From: Paenibacillus sp. FSL H8-0548
GTDB taxonomy: Bacteria > Bacillota > Bacilli > Paenibacillales > Paenibacillaceae
Direction of reading: 5' to 3'
Assembly: GCF_038630985.1 (NCBI RefSeq)
Contig: NZ_CP152049.1
Location: forward strand, 3,119,501 to 3,183,500
Length of the DNA: 64,000 nt
Shown: piece after piece, positions 51,562 through 60,312 of the stretch
Layout of the letters: every line of letters starts with the position of its first letter
Position numbering within the stretch: the first letter of the stretch is position 1
Program-made: the position numbers and the translations under genes
The notes under the pieces: model-generated
Database searches by the model: none
Seen by the model: the letters and a program-made list of their open reading frames with translations, nothing else
What the model was told of the DNA's origin: nothing

Positions 51562-52973
51562 TTAAACGTACGATCAAGCAAATAGCCGAGATGAGCGGCG
51601 CAAGATGGAATGGAACTCAGAAAGAGCTTATGATAACGGGCGTGACGACTGACTCGCGGCAAGCTGCTGCGGGCCAGTTGTTCGTTCCGCTCGTTGGCGA
51701 GCAGTTTGACGGGCATGAATATTTGGAGCAGGCTGTCCAAAATGGAGCAGTTGCTGCGCTTTGGAAGAAAGGGAAGGAAGTTCCGGAGTCCCTCGCCCAT
51801 GTGCCGCTGCTTATTGTAGGAGACACGCTTGTTGCGCTTCAGAGGCTGGCTACTGCATACCGGAGCGAGCTCTTTGTGCGCGTGGTAGGAATTACGGGCA
51901 GCAATGGCAAAACGACAACGAAGGACATGGCAGCTGCTATTCTCGGAACCTCCTATAAAGTCCATAAAACAGAAGGAAACTTCAATAATCATATTGGCCT
52001 GCCCCTGACGGTATTGCAGCTGGAGGAGGATACTGAGGTTGCTGTGCTGGAGATGGGCATGAGCGGCTTTGGTGAGATTGAACTCCTTGCGAGAATTGCC
52101 CAGCCCGATGCTGCAATCATTACGAATATTGGCGACGCCCATATGCTGCAGCTAGGCTCAAGAGCCGGGATTGCCAAAGCAAAGCTTGAAATTGCAACGG
52201 GTTTGAGCGAGGACGGCCTGCTTTTGTATAATGGCGATGAGCCTCTGCTTGAAGAAGAGCTTCAACGGTCCACACTGCCTGCGGGCATGGTTCGTCGTAC
52301 CTTTGGCTTATCGAAAAAAAATGAATGGTCCGCAGCCGATATTAGCATTGAATCGGAATCGGCTTCGTTTACAGCTTTGTTTAACGGAACGCCAAGTGGA
52401 CTCGGGACTGTAAGCATACCGGTGCCTGGTCAGCATAACGTCAGCAATGCACTTGCAGCTATAGCGATTGGCCGTTTCTTCGGCGTACCTGCAGCGAAGA
52501 TCGTTGAGGGCTTAAGCCAATTGAAGCTGACAGGCATGCGCATTCAGCCCGTACGTGCTTGGAATGGGGCAATGCTGCTCAATGATGCATATAACGCAAA
52601 TCCTACAGCAGTGCGCGCGGCTATTGATCTCGTTGAGCAATTGGATGGCTATAACCGCAAGTGGATCGTGCTGGGAGATATGCTGGAGCTGGGGCCGGAT
52701 GAGCAGAAGCTGCATTTTGAGGTTGGGGCATACCTTTCCCCAAGCAAAGCGGATGCAGTGCTTACGTTCGGAGCATTGTCGGAGCAAATTGCTGCAGGTG
52801 CGAAAACACAATTTCCGAGTGATGGGCAGAAGTATCCTATTCATCACTTCAATGATAAAGATGAGCTGGTAACGTGGTTGAAATCGCAGCTTGAAGCGGC
52901 GGACCTTGTATTGATCAAGGGCTCGCGCGGCATGCGAATGGAACAGATTGTCCAAGCTTTGGAAGTGGGGTGA
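51558..52973 (+). CDS. murF: UDP-MurNAc-pentapeptide synthetase MurF
   Basis: A 471-residue ligase that adds D-Ala-D-Ala to the stem peptide. ATP site GITGSNGKTTTKDM, TEGNFNNHIGLPLTVL and VLEMGMSGFGEI are MurF signatures; C-terminal domain with NDAYNANPTAVRAAI and VLGDMLELG. Start is TTG 51558, overlapping the murE stop (TTGA), with AAGGGGAA upstream; translation is coupled. No key residue appears missing. Confidence 0.96.
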   Translation: MIKRTIKQIAEMSGARWNGTQKELMITGVTTDSRQAAAGQLFVPLVGEQFDGHEYLEQAVQNGAVAALWKKGKEVPESLAHVPLLIVGDTLVALQRLATAYRSELFVRVVGITGSNGKTTTKDMAAAILGTSYKVHKTEGNFNNHIGLPLTVLQLEEDTEVAVLEMGMSGFGEIELLARIAQPDAAIITNIGDAHMLQLGSRAGIAKAKLEIATGLSEDGLLLYNGDEPLLEEELQRSTLPAGMVRRTFGLSKKNEWSAADISIESESASFTALFNGTPSGLGTVSIPVPGQHNVSNALAAIAIGRFFGVPAAKIVEGLSQLKLTGMRIQPVRAWNGAMLLNDAYNANPTAVRAAIDLVEQLDGYNRKWIVLGDMLELGPDEQKLHFEVGAYLSPSKADAVLTFGALSEQIAAGAKTQFPSDGQKYPIHHFNDKDELVTWLKSQLEAADLVLIKGSRGMRMEQIVQALEVG

Positions 52974-52977
52974 GAAT

Positions 52978-53934
52978 ATGGACATGATGGTCATTTTATT
53001 TTCGATAGGCGCCTCATTCCTGCTAGCTGTACTGCTCGGACCATTGTTCATCCCGCTGCTCAGGCGTTTGAAGTTCGGTCAACAAATCCGCATGGAAGGC
53101 CCGCAAAGCCACATGAAAAAAAGCGGCACACCAACCATGGGCGGCATCATCATTATGTTTGCTCTTATGATCGCCTTTCTGAGGTTTTCAGACAAGACGC
53201 CTGAGTTTTGGGTGCTGCTAACAGCGTCGCTTGGCTTTGGTCTTGTAGGCTTCCTAGATGATTATATTAAAATTGTTTTCAAAAGATCGTTAGGACTTAC
53301 AGCAGGACAAAAGCTGTTCGGTCAGCTGCTGTTTTCTATCCTTGTGTGCGCGATGCTTTATAACATGAATCATAGTACTGAAATTACAGTGCCGGGTACT
53401 GGCTGGGGCTTCGATCTAGGATGGTTCTATTACCCGCTAGTCGTCATCATTATGTTTGCAGCAAGCAATTCGGTTAACTTCACCGATGGTCTTGACGGCT
53501 TGCTGGCGGGTACGAGTGCAATCGCCTTCGGTGCATTCACCGTCGTTGCCTTGCAGACATCTGCGCATGAGTCGGCTGTTTTCTCGGCTGCGATGGTAGG
53601 CGCGGTGCTCGGCTTCCTCGTATTCAACGCGCATCCTGCTAAAGTATTCATGGGAGATATGGGCTCGCTTGGCATAGGCGGCGGGATTGCAGCAGTCGCT
53701 ATTTTGACAAAAACAGAGCTGCTGCTCATTATTATTGGCGGTGTTTTTGTACTCGAGATGTTATCTGTTATTTTGCAGGTAGGCTCCTTCAAGCTGAGAG
53801 GCAAGCGAATTTTCAAAATGAGCCCGATTCATCATCACTTCGAGCTGGTCGGTTGGTCTGAGTGGAAGGTTGTTACTGTATTTTGGCTCGTAGGATTAGT
53901 GTTTGCTGCAATCGGTCTGCTGTTTGTAATATAA
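52978..53934 (+). CDS. mraY: Phospho-MurNAc-pentapeptide translocase MraY
   Basis: A 318-residue integral membrane enzyme with about ten helices that forms lipid I on undecaprenyl phosphate. Signatures: [59 protein letters not shown] and [19 protein letters not shown], containing the catalytic aspartates and the HHH motif. ATG 52978 lies four bases after murF with GGGGTGAG upstream; an in-frame start at 52948 would overlap murF by 26 bp. Confidence 0.97.
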   Translation: MDMMVILFSIGASFLLAVLLGPLFIPLLRRLKFGQQIRMEGPQSHMKKSGTPTMGGIIIMFALMIAFLRFSDKTPEFWVLLTASLGFGLVGFLDDYIKIVFKRSLGLTAGQKLFGQLLFSILVCAMLYNMNHSTEITVPGTGWGFDLGWFYYPLVVIIMFAASNSVNFTDGLDGLLAGTSAIAFGAFTVVALQTSAHESAVFSAAMVGAVLGFLVFNAHPAKVFMGDMGSLGIGGGIAAVAILTKTELLLIIIGGVFVLEMLSVILQVGSFKLRGKRIFKMSPIHHHFELVGWSEWKVVTVFWLVGLVFAAIGLLFVI

Positions 53935-54012
53935 TTAAATCAAATGTAACGGAAAACGGCTTCCGATTAATTTGGGGGCCGTTTCATGTATCTATAGAAG
54001 GGACTGTCAGTA

Positions 54013-55461
54013 ATGAATCATCCGTCATCATACAAAGGCCGCCGAGTTGTCGTCTTAGGCTTGGCAAGAAGTGGAGTAAGCGTGGCTAAGGTCTTTCATC
54101 AATTCGGCGCGGAAGTCGTAGTTAATGACCAAAAGGATCGTGAATTGTGCCCCGAAGCGGACGAGTTGACTGCTTTGGGCATTTCTGTGCTATGCGGCTA
54201 TCATCCAGAGGATCTAATTACAGAGGAAACTGCTCTGCTCATCAAAAATCCCGGTATCCCCTATACCTCGCCGCCTGTACAGAGAGCGGAGGAGCTGGGT
54301 GTTGAAGTCATTACAGAGGTAGAAGCAGCATATTGGCTTTCTCCTGCGCCTATCATTGGCATTACAGGCTCGAATGGCAAAACGACGACAACAACCTGGA
54401 TAGGTGAAATTTTAAGTAGTGCTGGCTTAAAGCCGATAGTTGCTGGCAATATCGGACGTCCGCTCTGCGAAGCAGCTATGGAAGCAACGCCGGATGAGTG
54501 GCTGATAGCCGAGCTAAGCAGCTTTCAGTTGAAAGGGACAGCCCAGTTTCGTCCGCGCATCGCGCTGCTGCTCAACATTGCGGAAACGCATTTGGACTAT
54601 CACGGCGATATGGATGACTATGTAAATTCGAAAGTTAAGCTGTTTGATAATCAAACAGAGGATGACGTAGCTATCATTAACTGGGATGATCCAGAATGCA
54701 GAGCACTGTCTAAACTGCTCGTTGCGCAGCAGTTTCCGTTCTCGTTGTATGAGAAGCTGGAGGCGGGGCTATATATCGATCCGCCATATGTGCGTGATTC
54801 AAATGGCGCTCTTGCTGCTGACAGCGAACAAGCAGGAGTGGAAAGGCAAATCGTATTCCGTCAGATAGGCGGAGAGGAAACAACTATTTTACCTGTAGCT
54901 GAACTAGGGATTCCAGGCGTTCACAATGCCGCTAATGCGCTTGCGGCTATTGCTGCGAGTATATCAGCCGGAGTAGCCTTAGATGCGCTCATAGAGCCGC
55001 TCAGAGGGTTTGATGCTGTAGAACATCGCTTGGAGTTCGTTCGAGAATTAAACGGGGTTCAATTTTACAATGATTCGAAAGCGACGAACGCAGTTGCAAC
55101 GACGACAGCTGTTCAATCCTTCACTGCGCCAATCGTACTTATTGCAGGCGGTCTTGATCGCGGATCTGATTATATGGAGCTTGAGCCATTGTTCCGTGAG
55201 AAGCTTAAGGCGCTCGTTGCCTTTGGTCAAACTGGCGAGAAGCTTGCTCATGTAGCTAAGCTGGCAGGTTTAACCAAGGTGGAAATCGTCGAACCTAGTG
55301 AAGACGCCGAATCCGTCCTCCAGCAGGCAGTGAAGCAAGCATCAGCTATGGCAGAGTCAGGTGACATCGTGTTATTGTCTCCTGCGTGTGCGAGCTGGGA
55401 TATGTTTGCCTCGTATGAGCAAAGAGGGCGCATTTTTAAAGATTCGGCGCATACCTTGTAA
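54013..55461 (+). CDS. murD: UDP-MurNAc-L-Ala:D-Glu ligase MurD
   Basis: A 482-residue ligase adding D-glutamate. N-terminal Rossmann-like VVVLGLARSGVSVAKVF, ATP site GITGSNGKTTTTTWI, AELSSFQLKGT, LNIAETHLDYHGDM, then the C-terminal domain with YNDSKATNAVATTTAVQSF and LSPACASWDMFASYEQRG. Length slightly above the usual ~450 residues because of an insertion in the middle domain near residues 255-280. The gene is separated from mraY by 78 bp containing a small GGCC hairpin. Confidence 0.96.
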   Translation: MNHPSSYKGRRVVVLGLARSGVSVAKVFHQFGAEVVVNDQKDRELCPEADELTALGISVLCGYHPEDLITEETALLIKNPGIPYTSPPVQRAEELGVEVITEVEAAYWLSPAPIIGITGSNGKTTTTTWIGEILSSAGLKPIVAGNIGRPLCEAAMEATPDEWLIAELSSFQLKGTAQFRPRIALLLNIAETHLDYHGDMDDYVNSKVKLFDNQTEDDVAIINWDDPECRALSKLLVAQQFPFSLYEKLEAGLYIDPPYVRDSNGALAADSEQAGVERQIVFRQIGGEETTILPVAELGIPGVHNAANALAAIAASISAGVALDALIEPLRGFDAVEHRLEFVRELNGVQFYNDSKATNAVATTTAVQSFTAPIVLIAGGLDRGSDYMELEPLFREKLKALVAFGQTGEKLAHVAKLAGLTKVEIVEPSEDAESVLQQAVKQASAMAESGDIVLLSPACASWDMFASYEQRGRIFKDSAHTL

Positions 55462-55507
55462 GTAGGGGGCATGTCCCTACTTACCCATGCTAAGAGGTGT
55501 GTTCGCT

Positions 55508-56605
55508 ATGGCCAAAGCGCGTTCTGCGCCGGATATTTGGATGCTGACTGCAATTGGGCTCATTCTTGCTATCGGTTTGATTATGGTCTACAGCGCCAGC
55601 GCGGTGCTTGCTTTTCATGAGTTCGGTGACCGGTTTTATTTTGTTAAGCGACAGCTATTATTTGCAGGGCTGGGTATAGGTGCGCTACTATTTACTATGA
55701 ATACGCATTACACCGTTTGGAAGAAGTGGGCGCCGATGGCTCTGATCATATGCTTCGGGCTGCTGCTGCTCGTGCTCATTCCAGGTGTCGGCGTCGTTCG
55801 CGGCGGAGCGCGCAGCTGGCTCGGCATTAGCTCGTTTGGTATTCAGCCATCCGAATTTATGAAGCTGGCGATGATTTTATTTTTAGCAAAATGGCTCTCA
55901 GAGAAGCAGCAGACGATCACGCAATTTACGAAGGGACTGCTGCCGCCGCTGGGACTCGTTGGATTAGCCTTTGGACTTATCATGCTGCAGCCGGATCTTG
56001 GTACAGGTGCGGTTATGGTAGGCGCTGCCGTACTGCTAATCTTTACGGCGGGAGCTCGACTTACTCATTTAGGGGGCTTGGCATTACTCGGTGTTGCAGG
56101 CTTTGTGGGACTGATCATAGCGGCACCTTATCGGCTGAAGCGAATTACAAATTTCCTTGATCCTTGGGCAGATCCGCTTGGCGGCGGATATCAAATTATT
56201 CAGTCCTTGTATGCGATAGGACCTGGTGGATTAGTGGGGCTAGGGCTCGGCATGAGCCGTCAGAAATTCAGCTACTTGCCTGAGCCGCAAACGGATTTTA
56301 TTTTTTCTATTTTATCCGAGGAGCTCGGCTTTATTGGCGGAGCCACTCTCATTTTATTGTTTTTAATTGTCGTTTGGCGCGGCATACGAGCGGCGATAGC
56401 AGCTCCGGATACATTCGGCAGTCTCCTTGCGGTAGGCATTACGAGCATCATTGGTGTTCAGGTGCTCATAAACATTGGAGTCGTCATTGGCATGATGCCA
56501 GTTACAGGGATTACCCTGCCGCTGGTTAGCTATGGAGGTTCATCGCTTACACTTTTGTTAACAGCACTCGGTATTTTGCTAAACATCTCCCGGTATTCGA
56601 GGTGA
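55508..56605 (+). CDS. spoVE: SEDS-family peptidoglycan polymerase SpoVE/FtsW
   Basis: A 365-residue membrane protein with ten helices, the glycosyltransferase partner of a class B PBP. Signatures: MVYSASAVLAF, GARSWLGISSFGIQPSEFMKLAMI, LIMLQPDLGTGAV, NFLDPWADPLGGGYQIIQSLYAIGPGGL, FIFSILSEELGFIGG and GMMPVTGITLPLVSYGGSSL. The gene order murD-spoVE and the length fit SpoVE of Bacillus; FtsW function cannot be separated by sequence alone. ATG 55508 with AAGAGGTG upstream was preferred to ATG 55487. In other Bacillales murG follows; here it does not. Confidence 0.92.
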   Translation: MAKARSAPDIWMLTAIGLILAIGLIMVYSASAVLAFHEFGDRFYFVKRQLLFAGLGIGALLFTMNTHYTVWKKWAPMALIICFGLLLLVLIPGVGVVRGGARSWLGISSFGIQPSEFMKLAMILFLAKWLSEKQQTITQFTKGLLPPLGLVGLAFGLIMLQPDLGTGAVMVGAAVLLIFTAGARLTHLGGLALLGVAGFVGLIIAAPYRLKRITNFLDPWADPLGGGYQIIQSLYAIGPGGLVGLGLGMSRQKFSYLPEPQTDFIFSILSEELGFIGGATLILLFLIVVWRGIRAAIAAPDTFGSLLAVGITSIIGVQVLINIGVVIGMMPVTGITLPLVSYGGSSLTLLLTALGILLNISRYSR

Positions 56606-56611
56606 GGCTTC

Positions 56612-56836
56612 GTGGCTGTTTGGTTTGCTGCCCGGCGATCGCAAGCTTTGAAGAGTATCAAACGGCGAATGCTTTATTTTGTTAAAATGAAAAATCGAAT
56701 CCGGCTACTAACGGACTTCAGAGCGCATCAGCGCAGCTGTGTCTATTGGAGCCGGATATTGCTGTCATATGGAAGAAAAATAGTGATAAGGGCGAAAATA
56801 AGCCGAATTGGGCGACTGTCACACAAGAGCCTATAA
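56612..56836 (+). CDS. Doubtful 74-residue basic reading frame in the place of murG
   Basis: A GTG-started frame (AVWFAARRSQALKSIKRRML...) of 74 residues, very rich in Arg and Lys, four bases after a good AGGTGAGG site. No family is recognised, the amino acid composition is unlike neighbouring proteins, and another frame over the same region (from about 56683) also stays open. The 423-bp interval 56606-57028 shows no MurG signature in any frame. Listed because it is the only candidate gene in the interval. Confidence 0.2.
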   Translation: MAVWFAARRSQALKSIKRRMLYFVKMKNRIRLLTDFRAHQRSCVYWSRILLSYGRKIVIRAKISRIGRLSHKSL

Positions 56837-56872
56837 GGGCATAAGATACACTATATTCGTGACCGTCGCCCA
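56809..56872. repeat. Inverted repeat in the spoVE-murB interval
   Basis: TGGGCGACTGTCAC (56809-56822) pairs with GTGACCGTCGCCCA (56859-56872), 13 of 14 positions, around a 36-base loop. There is no T tract, so it is not a standard terminator. Confidence 0.7.
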
Positions 56873-57028
56873 GAAGGAGCGGTTATTGCAACGGCATAAT
56901 CCGGTTGCTTGACAGCGTTGCAGGCAGCTTTGGAGCAGCGAATTTATTTATTCTCAGCTTATTCATTTGAGCAAGAGCTCGCTTACGAAGTAGGTTTTGC
57001 TTCACAAAACCTTGAGGAGGTTCAACTA

Positions 57029-57934
57029 ATGGAAGCATTTAAAGCGGAATTGGAACAAGCCAATCTTGGCGAAGTTTTGTATAATCAACCGCTCTCGAAC
57101 TATACAACATGGAAAATCGGCGGTCCCGCCGATATATTAATCCTCCCGCGTAGCAAAGAAGAATTAGTTGCTGCAGTTCGTTTGGTGCAAAAGCATCAAA
57201 TGCCATGGACTAATTTGGGCAGAGGCTCAAATATGCTGGTGAGTGATAAAGGAGTTCGCGGTGTTGTAATTAAGCCTCACAAAGGGTTAGATTACGTGCG
57301 TTTTGATGGGTCGCTGGTTTCTGCGGGGGCTTCGTATTCGTTTATAAAGCTATCAGTCATGGCGGGCAAGGAAGGTCTGACTGGCCTTGAGTTCGCCGGG
57401 GGAATCCCTGGCACGGTAGGCGGAGCCGTTTATATGAATGCCGGCGCGCATGGATCGGATGTGTCACGTATTTTTAAGTCAGCTGAAATTGTACTGGAAA
57501 CAGGAGAATTGGTTCGCTACGAGCGGGATGATATGCAGTTCTCTTACCGGCATTCCATTTTGCATGAGCAAAAAGGTCTTGTAGTTGAGGCAACCTTTGA
57601 GCTAGCAGAAGGGGATAGGAAAGAGGTTCAAGCTATGATGGCCTCTTACAAAGAGAGAAGACTCAGAACACAGCCGCTGCAGCTTGCTTGTGCCGGAAGT
57701 GTTTTCCGCAATCCGCCTAATGATCATGCTGCAAGACTTATCCAAGAAGCGGGATTAAAGGGTGAGTGTCTCGGAGGTGCGCAAGTATCGGAGCAGCATG
57801 CCAATTTTATCGTGAATACCGGGCAAGCAACAGCTGAAGACGTTCTCGCCCTCATGACTCATATACAAAGCACTATTAAGGATCGATATGACATCCTGTT
57901 GGTGCCGGAAGTATTGGTAGTGGGTGAGCGGTAA
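57029..57934 (+). CDS. murB: UDP-N-acetylenolpyruvoylglucosamine reductase MurB
   Basis: A 301-residue FAD enzyme making UDP-MurNAc. Signatures: NYTTWKIGGPADILILP, LGRGSNMLVSDKGVRGVVI, EFAGGIPGTVGGAVYMNAGAHG, FSYRHSIL, CAGSVFRNP with the catalytic Ser, and the C-terminal VPEVLVVGE with the catalytic Glu. ATG 57029 has GAGGAGG eight bases upstream. The frame stays open for 40 codons before this ATG (from TTG 56909), which may be by chance or a remnant. It is followed by murA after 15 bp. Confidence 0.96.
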   Translation: MEAFKAELEQANLGEVLYNQPLSNYTTWKIGGPADILILPRSKEELVAAVRLVQKHQMPWTNLGRGSNMLVSDKGVRGVVIKPHKGLDYVRFDGSLVSAGASYSFIKLSVMAGKEGLTGLEFAGGIPGTVGGAVYMNAGAHGSDVSRIFKSAEIVLETGELVRYERDDMQFSYRHSILHEQKGLVVEATFELAEGDRKEVQAMMASYKERRLRTQPLQLACAGSVFRNPPNDHAARLIQEAGLKGECLGGAQVSEQHANFIVNTGQATAEDVLALMTHIQSTIKDRYDILLVPEVLVVGER

Positions 57935-57949
57935 TTCGGAGGTGATACA

Positions 57950-59218
57950 TTGGACAAATTGGTGATTGAAGGCGGGAAACCCCTCTCAGGAACCATAGTT
58001 ATCCAAGGAGCGAAAAATGCCGCTTTGCCGATTCTGGCTGCCAGTCTGCTGGCCGAAGGCACAACAACGATTGATCATGTGCCTGATTTGCTGGATATCG
58101 ACGTCATGCTGAACATTTTGCGCGAATTAGGATGCCGCGCCGAGCATACGGGAGGAACAGTTGTGCTGGACACAGAAACCGCACATACTTCCCACGTGCC
58201 GGAATCGTTAATGAGACAAATGCGTTCTTCTATTTTTCTAATGGGGCCTTTGCTTGCTAGATTTGGAGAGACGCAGGTTTACCTGCCGGGCGGTTGTGCG
58301 ATCGGCGAGAGGAAAATTGATCTTCATCTAGAAGGCTTGAAAGCTCTTGGCGCTGAAATAGAAGAGCTGGGTAACCGCATCATATGTCGTGCAGACAAAT
58401 TACAGGGTGCTGATATACATTTAAGCTTCCCTAGCGTTGGAGCAACAGAAAATATTATGATGGCTTCTGCTTTGGCGGAAGGCCGAACAACGATCAGCAA
58501 TGCTGCACGTGAGCCGGAAATTCAAGATTTGCAACATTTTCTAAATGCGATGGGCGCCAAAATTATGGGGGCAGGAACGGACACAATAACGATAGATGGG
58601 GTACAGTCGCTAACACCATGTCGTTACAAGGTCATTCCGGACCGTATAGTAGCAGGGACTATTATGGTAGCCGCTGCAGCGACACGCGGTCAGGTGACGC
58701 TCCAAAATACACAGCCCGCACATTTATCCTCCTTGATTCATGTTCTGCGTCGTGCAGGTGTTCAAATTGTTGTCGACGGTGATATAATTAAAGTCGGCTG
58801 TGCTACAAGGCCAAAAGCGGTCGAAAGAATAGTAACCTCTCCGTATCCGGCTTTTCCTACCGATTTGCAGTCTCAAATCATGGTACTGCTTACGCTTGCA
58901 GATGGTGTGAGCGTATTGAAAGAAACGATTTTTGAAGGCAGATTGAAGCACGTAGATGAGCTGTCCCGCATGGGTGCTGATATCCGAGTGGATATGAATG
59001 CTGCATTTATTCGTGGAGTACCAAGACTTTATGGAGCGACTGTTGAAGCAACGGATCTTCGTGCAGGCGCGGCCTTGGTTATTGCTGGATTAGCTGCGCA
59101 GGGCAGGACGGTGGTTGAGCAAATTCATCACATCGACCGGGGCTATGAGAAAATCGAAACCATGCTGTCTAGGTTAGGTGCGCGCATATCACGTAATTCG
59201 CCAGTGCCTAACAATTGA
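57950..59218 (+). CDS. murA: UDP-GlcNAc 1-carboxyvinyltransferase MurA
   Basis: A 422-residue enzyme performing the first committed step of peptidoglycan synthesis, adding enolpyruvate from PEP. N-terminal GGKPLSGTIVIQGAKNAALP with the conserved Lys-Asn pair, RQMRSSIFLMGPLLAR, and catalytic C116 in LPGGCAIGERKIDLH (fosfomycin target), later GATVEATDLRAGAALVIAGL. Start is TTG 57950 with GGAGGTG upstream. Its position between murB and divIB is typical of Paenibacillus-like clusters. A second MurA copy elsewhere is likely but not visible. Confidence 0.96.
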   Translation: MDKLVIEGGKPLSGTIVIQGAKNAALPILAASLLAEGTTTIDHVPDLLDIDVMLNILRELGCRAEHTGGTVVLDTETAHTSHVPESLMRQMRSSIFLMGPLLARFGETQVYLPGGCAIGERKIDLHLEGLKALGAEIEELGNRIICRADKLQGADIHLSFPSVGATENIMMASALAEGRTTISNAAREPEIQDLQHFLNAMGAKIMGAGTDTITIDGVQSLTPCRYKVIPDRIVAGTIMVAAAATRGQVTLQNTQPAHLSSLIHVLRRAGVQIVVDGDIIKVGCATRPKAVERIVTSPYPAFPTDLQSQIMVLLTLADGVSVLKETIFEGRLKHVDELSRMGADIRVDMNAAFIRGVPRLYGATVEATDLRAGAALVIAGLAAQGRTVVEQIHHIDRGYEKIETMLSRLGARISRNSPVPNN

Positions 59219-59331
59219 TTCTATGCGATTGTGCTGCAAGATAGAAACAGCCGGTTCCCCTGGTTCTGCAAAGCGAAGGCTGCTGCAGATAGAGGCTTCC
59301 GGATGTTTTTTGGGGAAAGAAGGGACAAGTT

Positions 59332-60093
59332 ATGGGCGAGCAGATGCCTGTGTTGAAAGAGCCAAGTCGAAAACGGATGGGCAGCCGTAAACTGTTGACT
59401 ATAATCATTTTATTATTTGTAGCTTTGCTGGCAGTTTTATTTTTTAATTCCTCCATTAGCAAAGTTTCAGAGATTCAAATCGAAGGTACTAGATTCGTTA
59501 CGAAGGAAGCGATTGGCGCAGCCTCAGAAATAGTTATTGGCGATGCATTTTTTCGGACTTCATCCTCTACGATAGAAGCCAACATCCTTATACTGCCGCA
59601 GATTAATGAGGTCAAAGTGACAAAGGTATTTCCCGGTTTGTTGAAAATAATGGTCGAGGAGTTCCCGGTTGTTGCGTTTGAGCTCAGTAAGCAGGGAGAA
59701 ATGACGGCGCTATTGTCAAATGGAACGACAGTCGAAGCAGACAGTGATGTTATGCAGCTTGTGGACAAGCCTGTGCTGTCCGGCTGGACAGATGATGACC
59801 CGGTCAAAGCAGAGCTCACGAAGCAGCTCGGCAAAATTTCAGCAAAGCAGCTATCTGACATCTCGGAAATTATGCCTTCACCTTCATCTGCTTATCCAGA
59901 TCGAATTCTGATGTATACGAGAACTAAATTTGAAGTTATAACGGCCGTTTCTGTACTAACAGAAAAAATTGACACATTAAATGCGGTAATTGAAACGCAA
60001 GAACCGGGCAAGCTCACGATGCTGCTTGCGGATAAGTATGAACCGTTTATTAATGAAAATTTAGAATCCGATGAAAAAGACACTACTCAATAG
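59332..60093 (+). CDS. divIB: Cell division protein DivIB/FtsQ
   Basis: A 253-residue bitopic protein: basic cytoplasmic start, one membrane helix about residues 22-42 (LLTIIILLFVALLAVLFF), POTRA domain (SKVSEIQIEGTRFVTKEAI, about 46-115), and the beta-domain with NEVKVTKVFPGLLKIMVEEF. It forms the DivIB-FtsL-DivIC complex. ATG 59332 with AAGAAGGGAC upstream. The 113 bp before it holds no other signal of note. The position after murA and before ftsA is as expected. Confidence 0.9.
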   Translation: MGEQMPVLKEPSRKRMGSRKLLTIIILLFVALLAVLFFNSSISKVSEIQIEGTRFVTKEAIGAASEIVIGDAFFRTSSSTIEANILILPQINEVKVTKVFPGLLKIMVEEFPVVAFELSKQGEMTALLSNGTTVEADSDVMQLVDKPVLSGWTDDDPVKAELTKQLGKISAKQLSDISEIMPSPSSAYPDRILMYTRTKFEVITAVSVLTEKIDTLNAVIETQEPGKLTMLLADKYEPFINENLESDEKDTTQ

Positions 60094-60227
60094 CTTGAAA
60101 GAATGGTAGAATTTTATTTATCGCATTTATACTCGATGGAGCTGGATAACATTAGGATAATCAGGGTGCTGCAAGGGGCAGTACACGTCATTAATTGTAG
60201 ATACAATGAAAAATCTGTTGAAAAAAG

Positions 60228-60254
60228 AGGGAAAATATAAATAGCGTTGAATAA
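60228..60254 (+). promoter_or_regulatory. Possible SigH-type promoter upstream of ftsA
   Basis: AGGGAAAA (60228-60235), 13 bases, then GAATAA (60249-60254) resembles the SigH pattern (AGGAWWT, 12-14 bases, GAAT), with one mismatch in the -35 part. In Bacillus subtilis ftsAZ has a SigH promoter that raises FtsZ at sporulation. The 219-bp gap 60094-60312 has no other gene. Confidence 0.35.
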
Positions 60255-60312
60255 GTAGAAAGATCATAATGAGCATTGTAATAACTTTTATTTGAAACGG
60301 AGGTGCCGCAAG

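Noticed and set aside
56612..56836. A real gene replacing murG
   Set aside because: The frame has no recognisable family, an Arg/Lys-rich composition and competing open frames; it was kept only as a low-confidence entry.
56859..56900. tRNA or small RNA gene in the spoVE-murB interval
   Set aside because: No cloverleaf or T-arm (GGTTCRANYCC) could be assembled; only a single inverted repeat is present.
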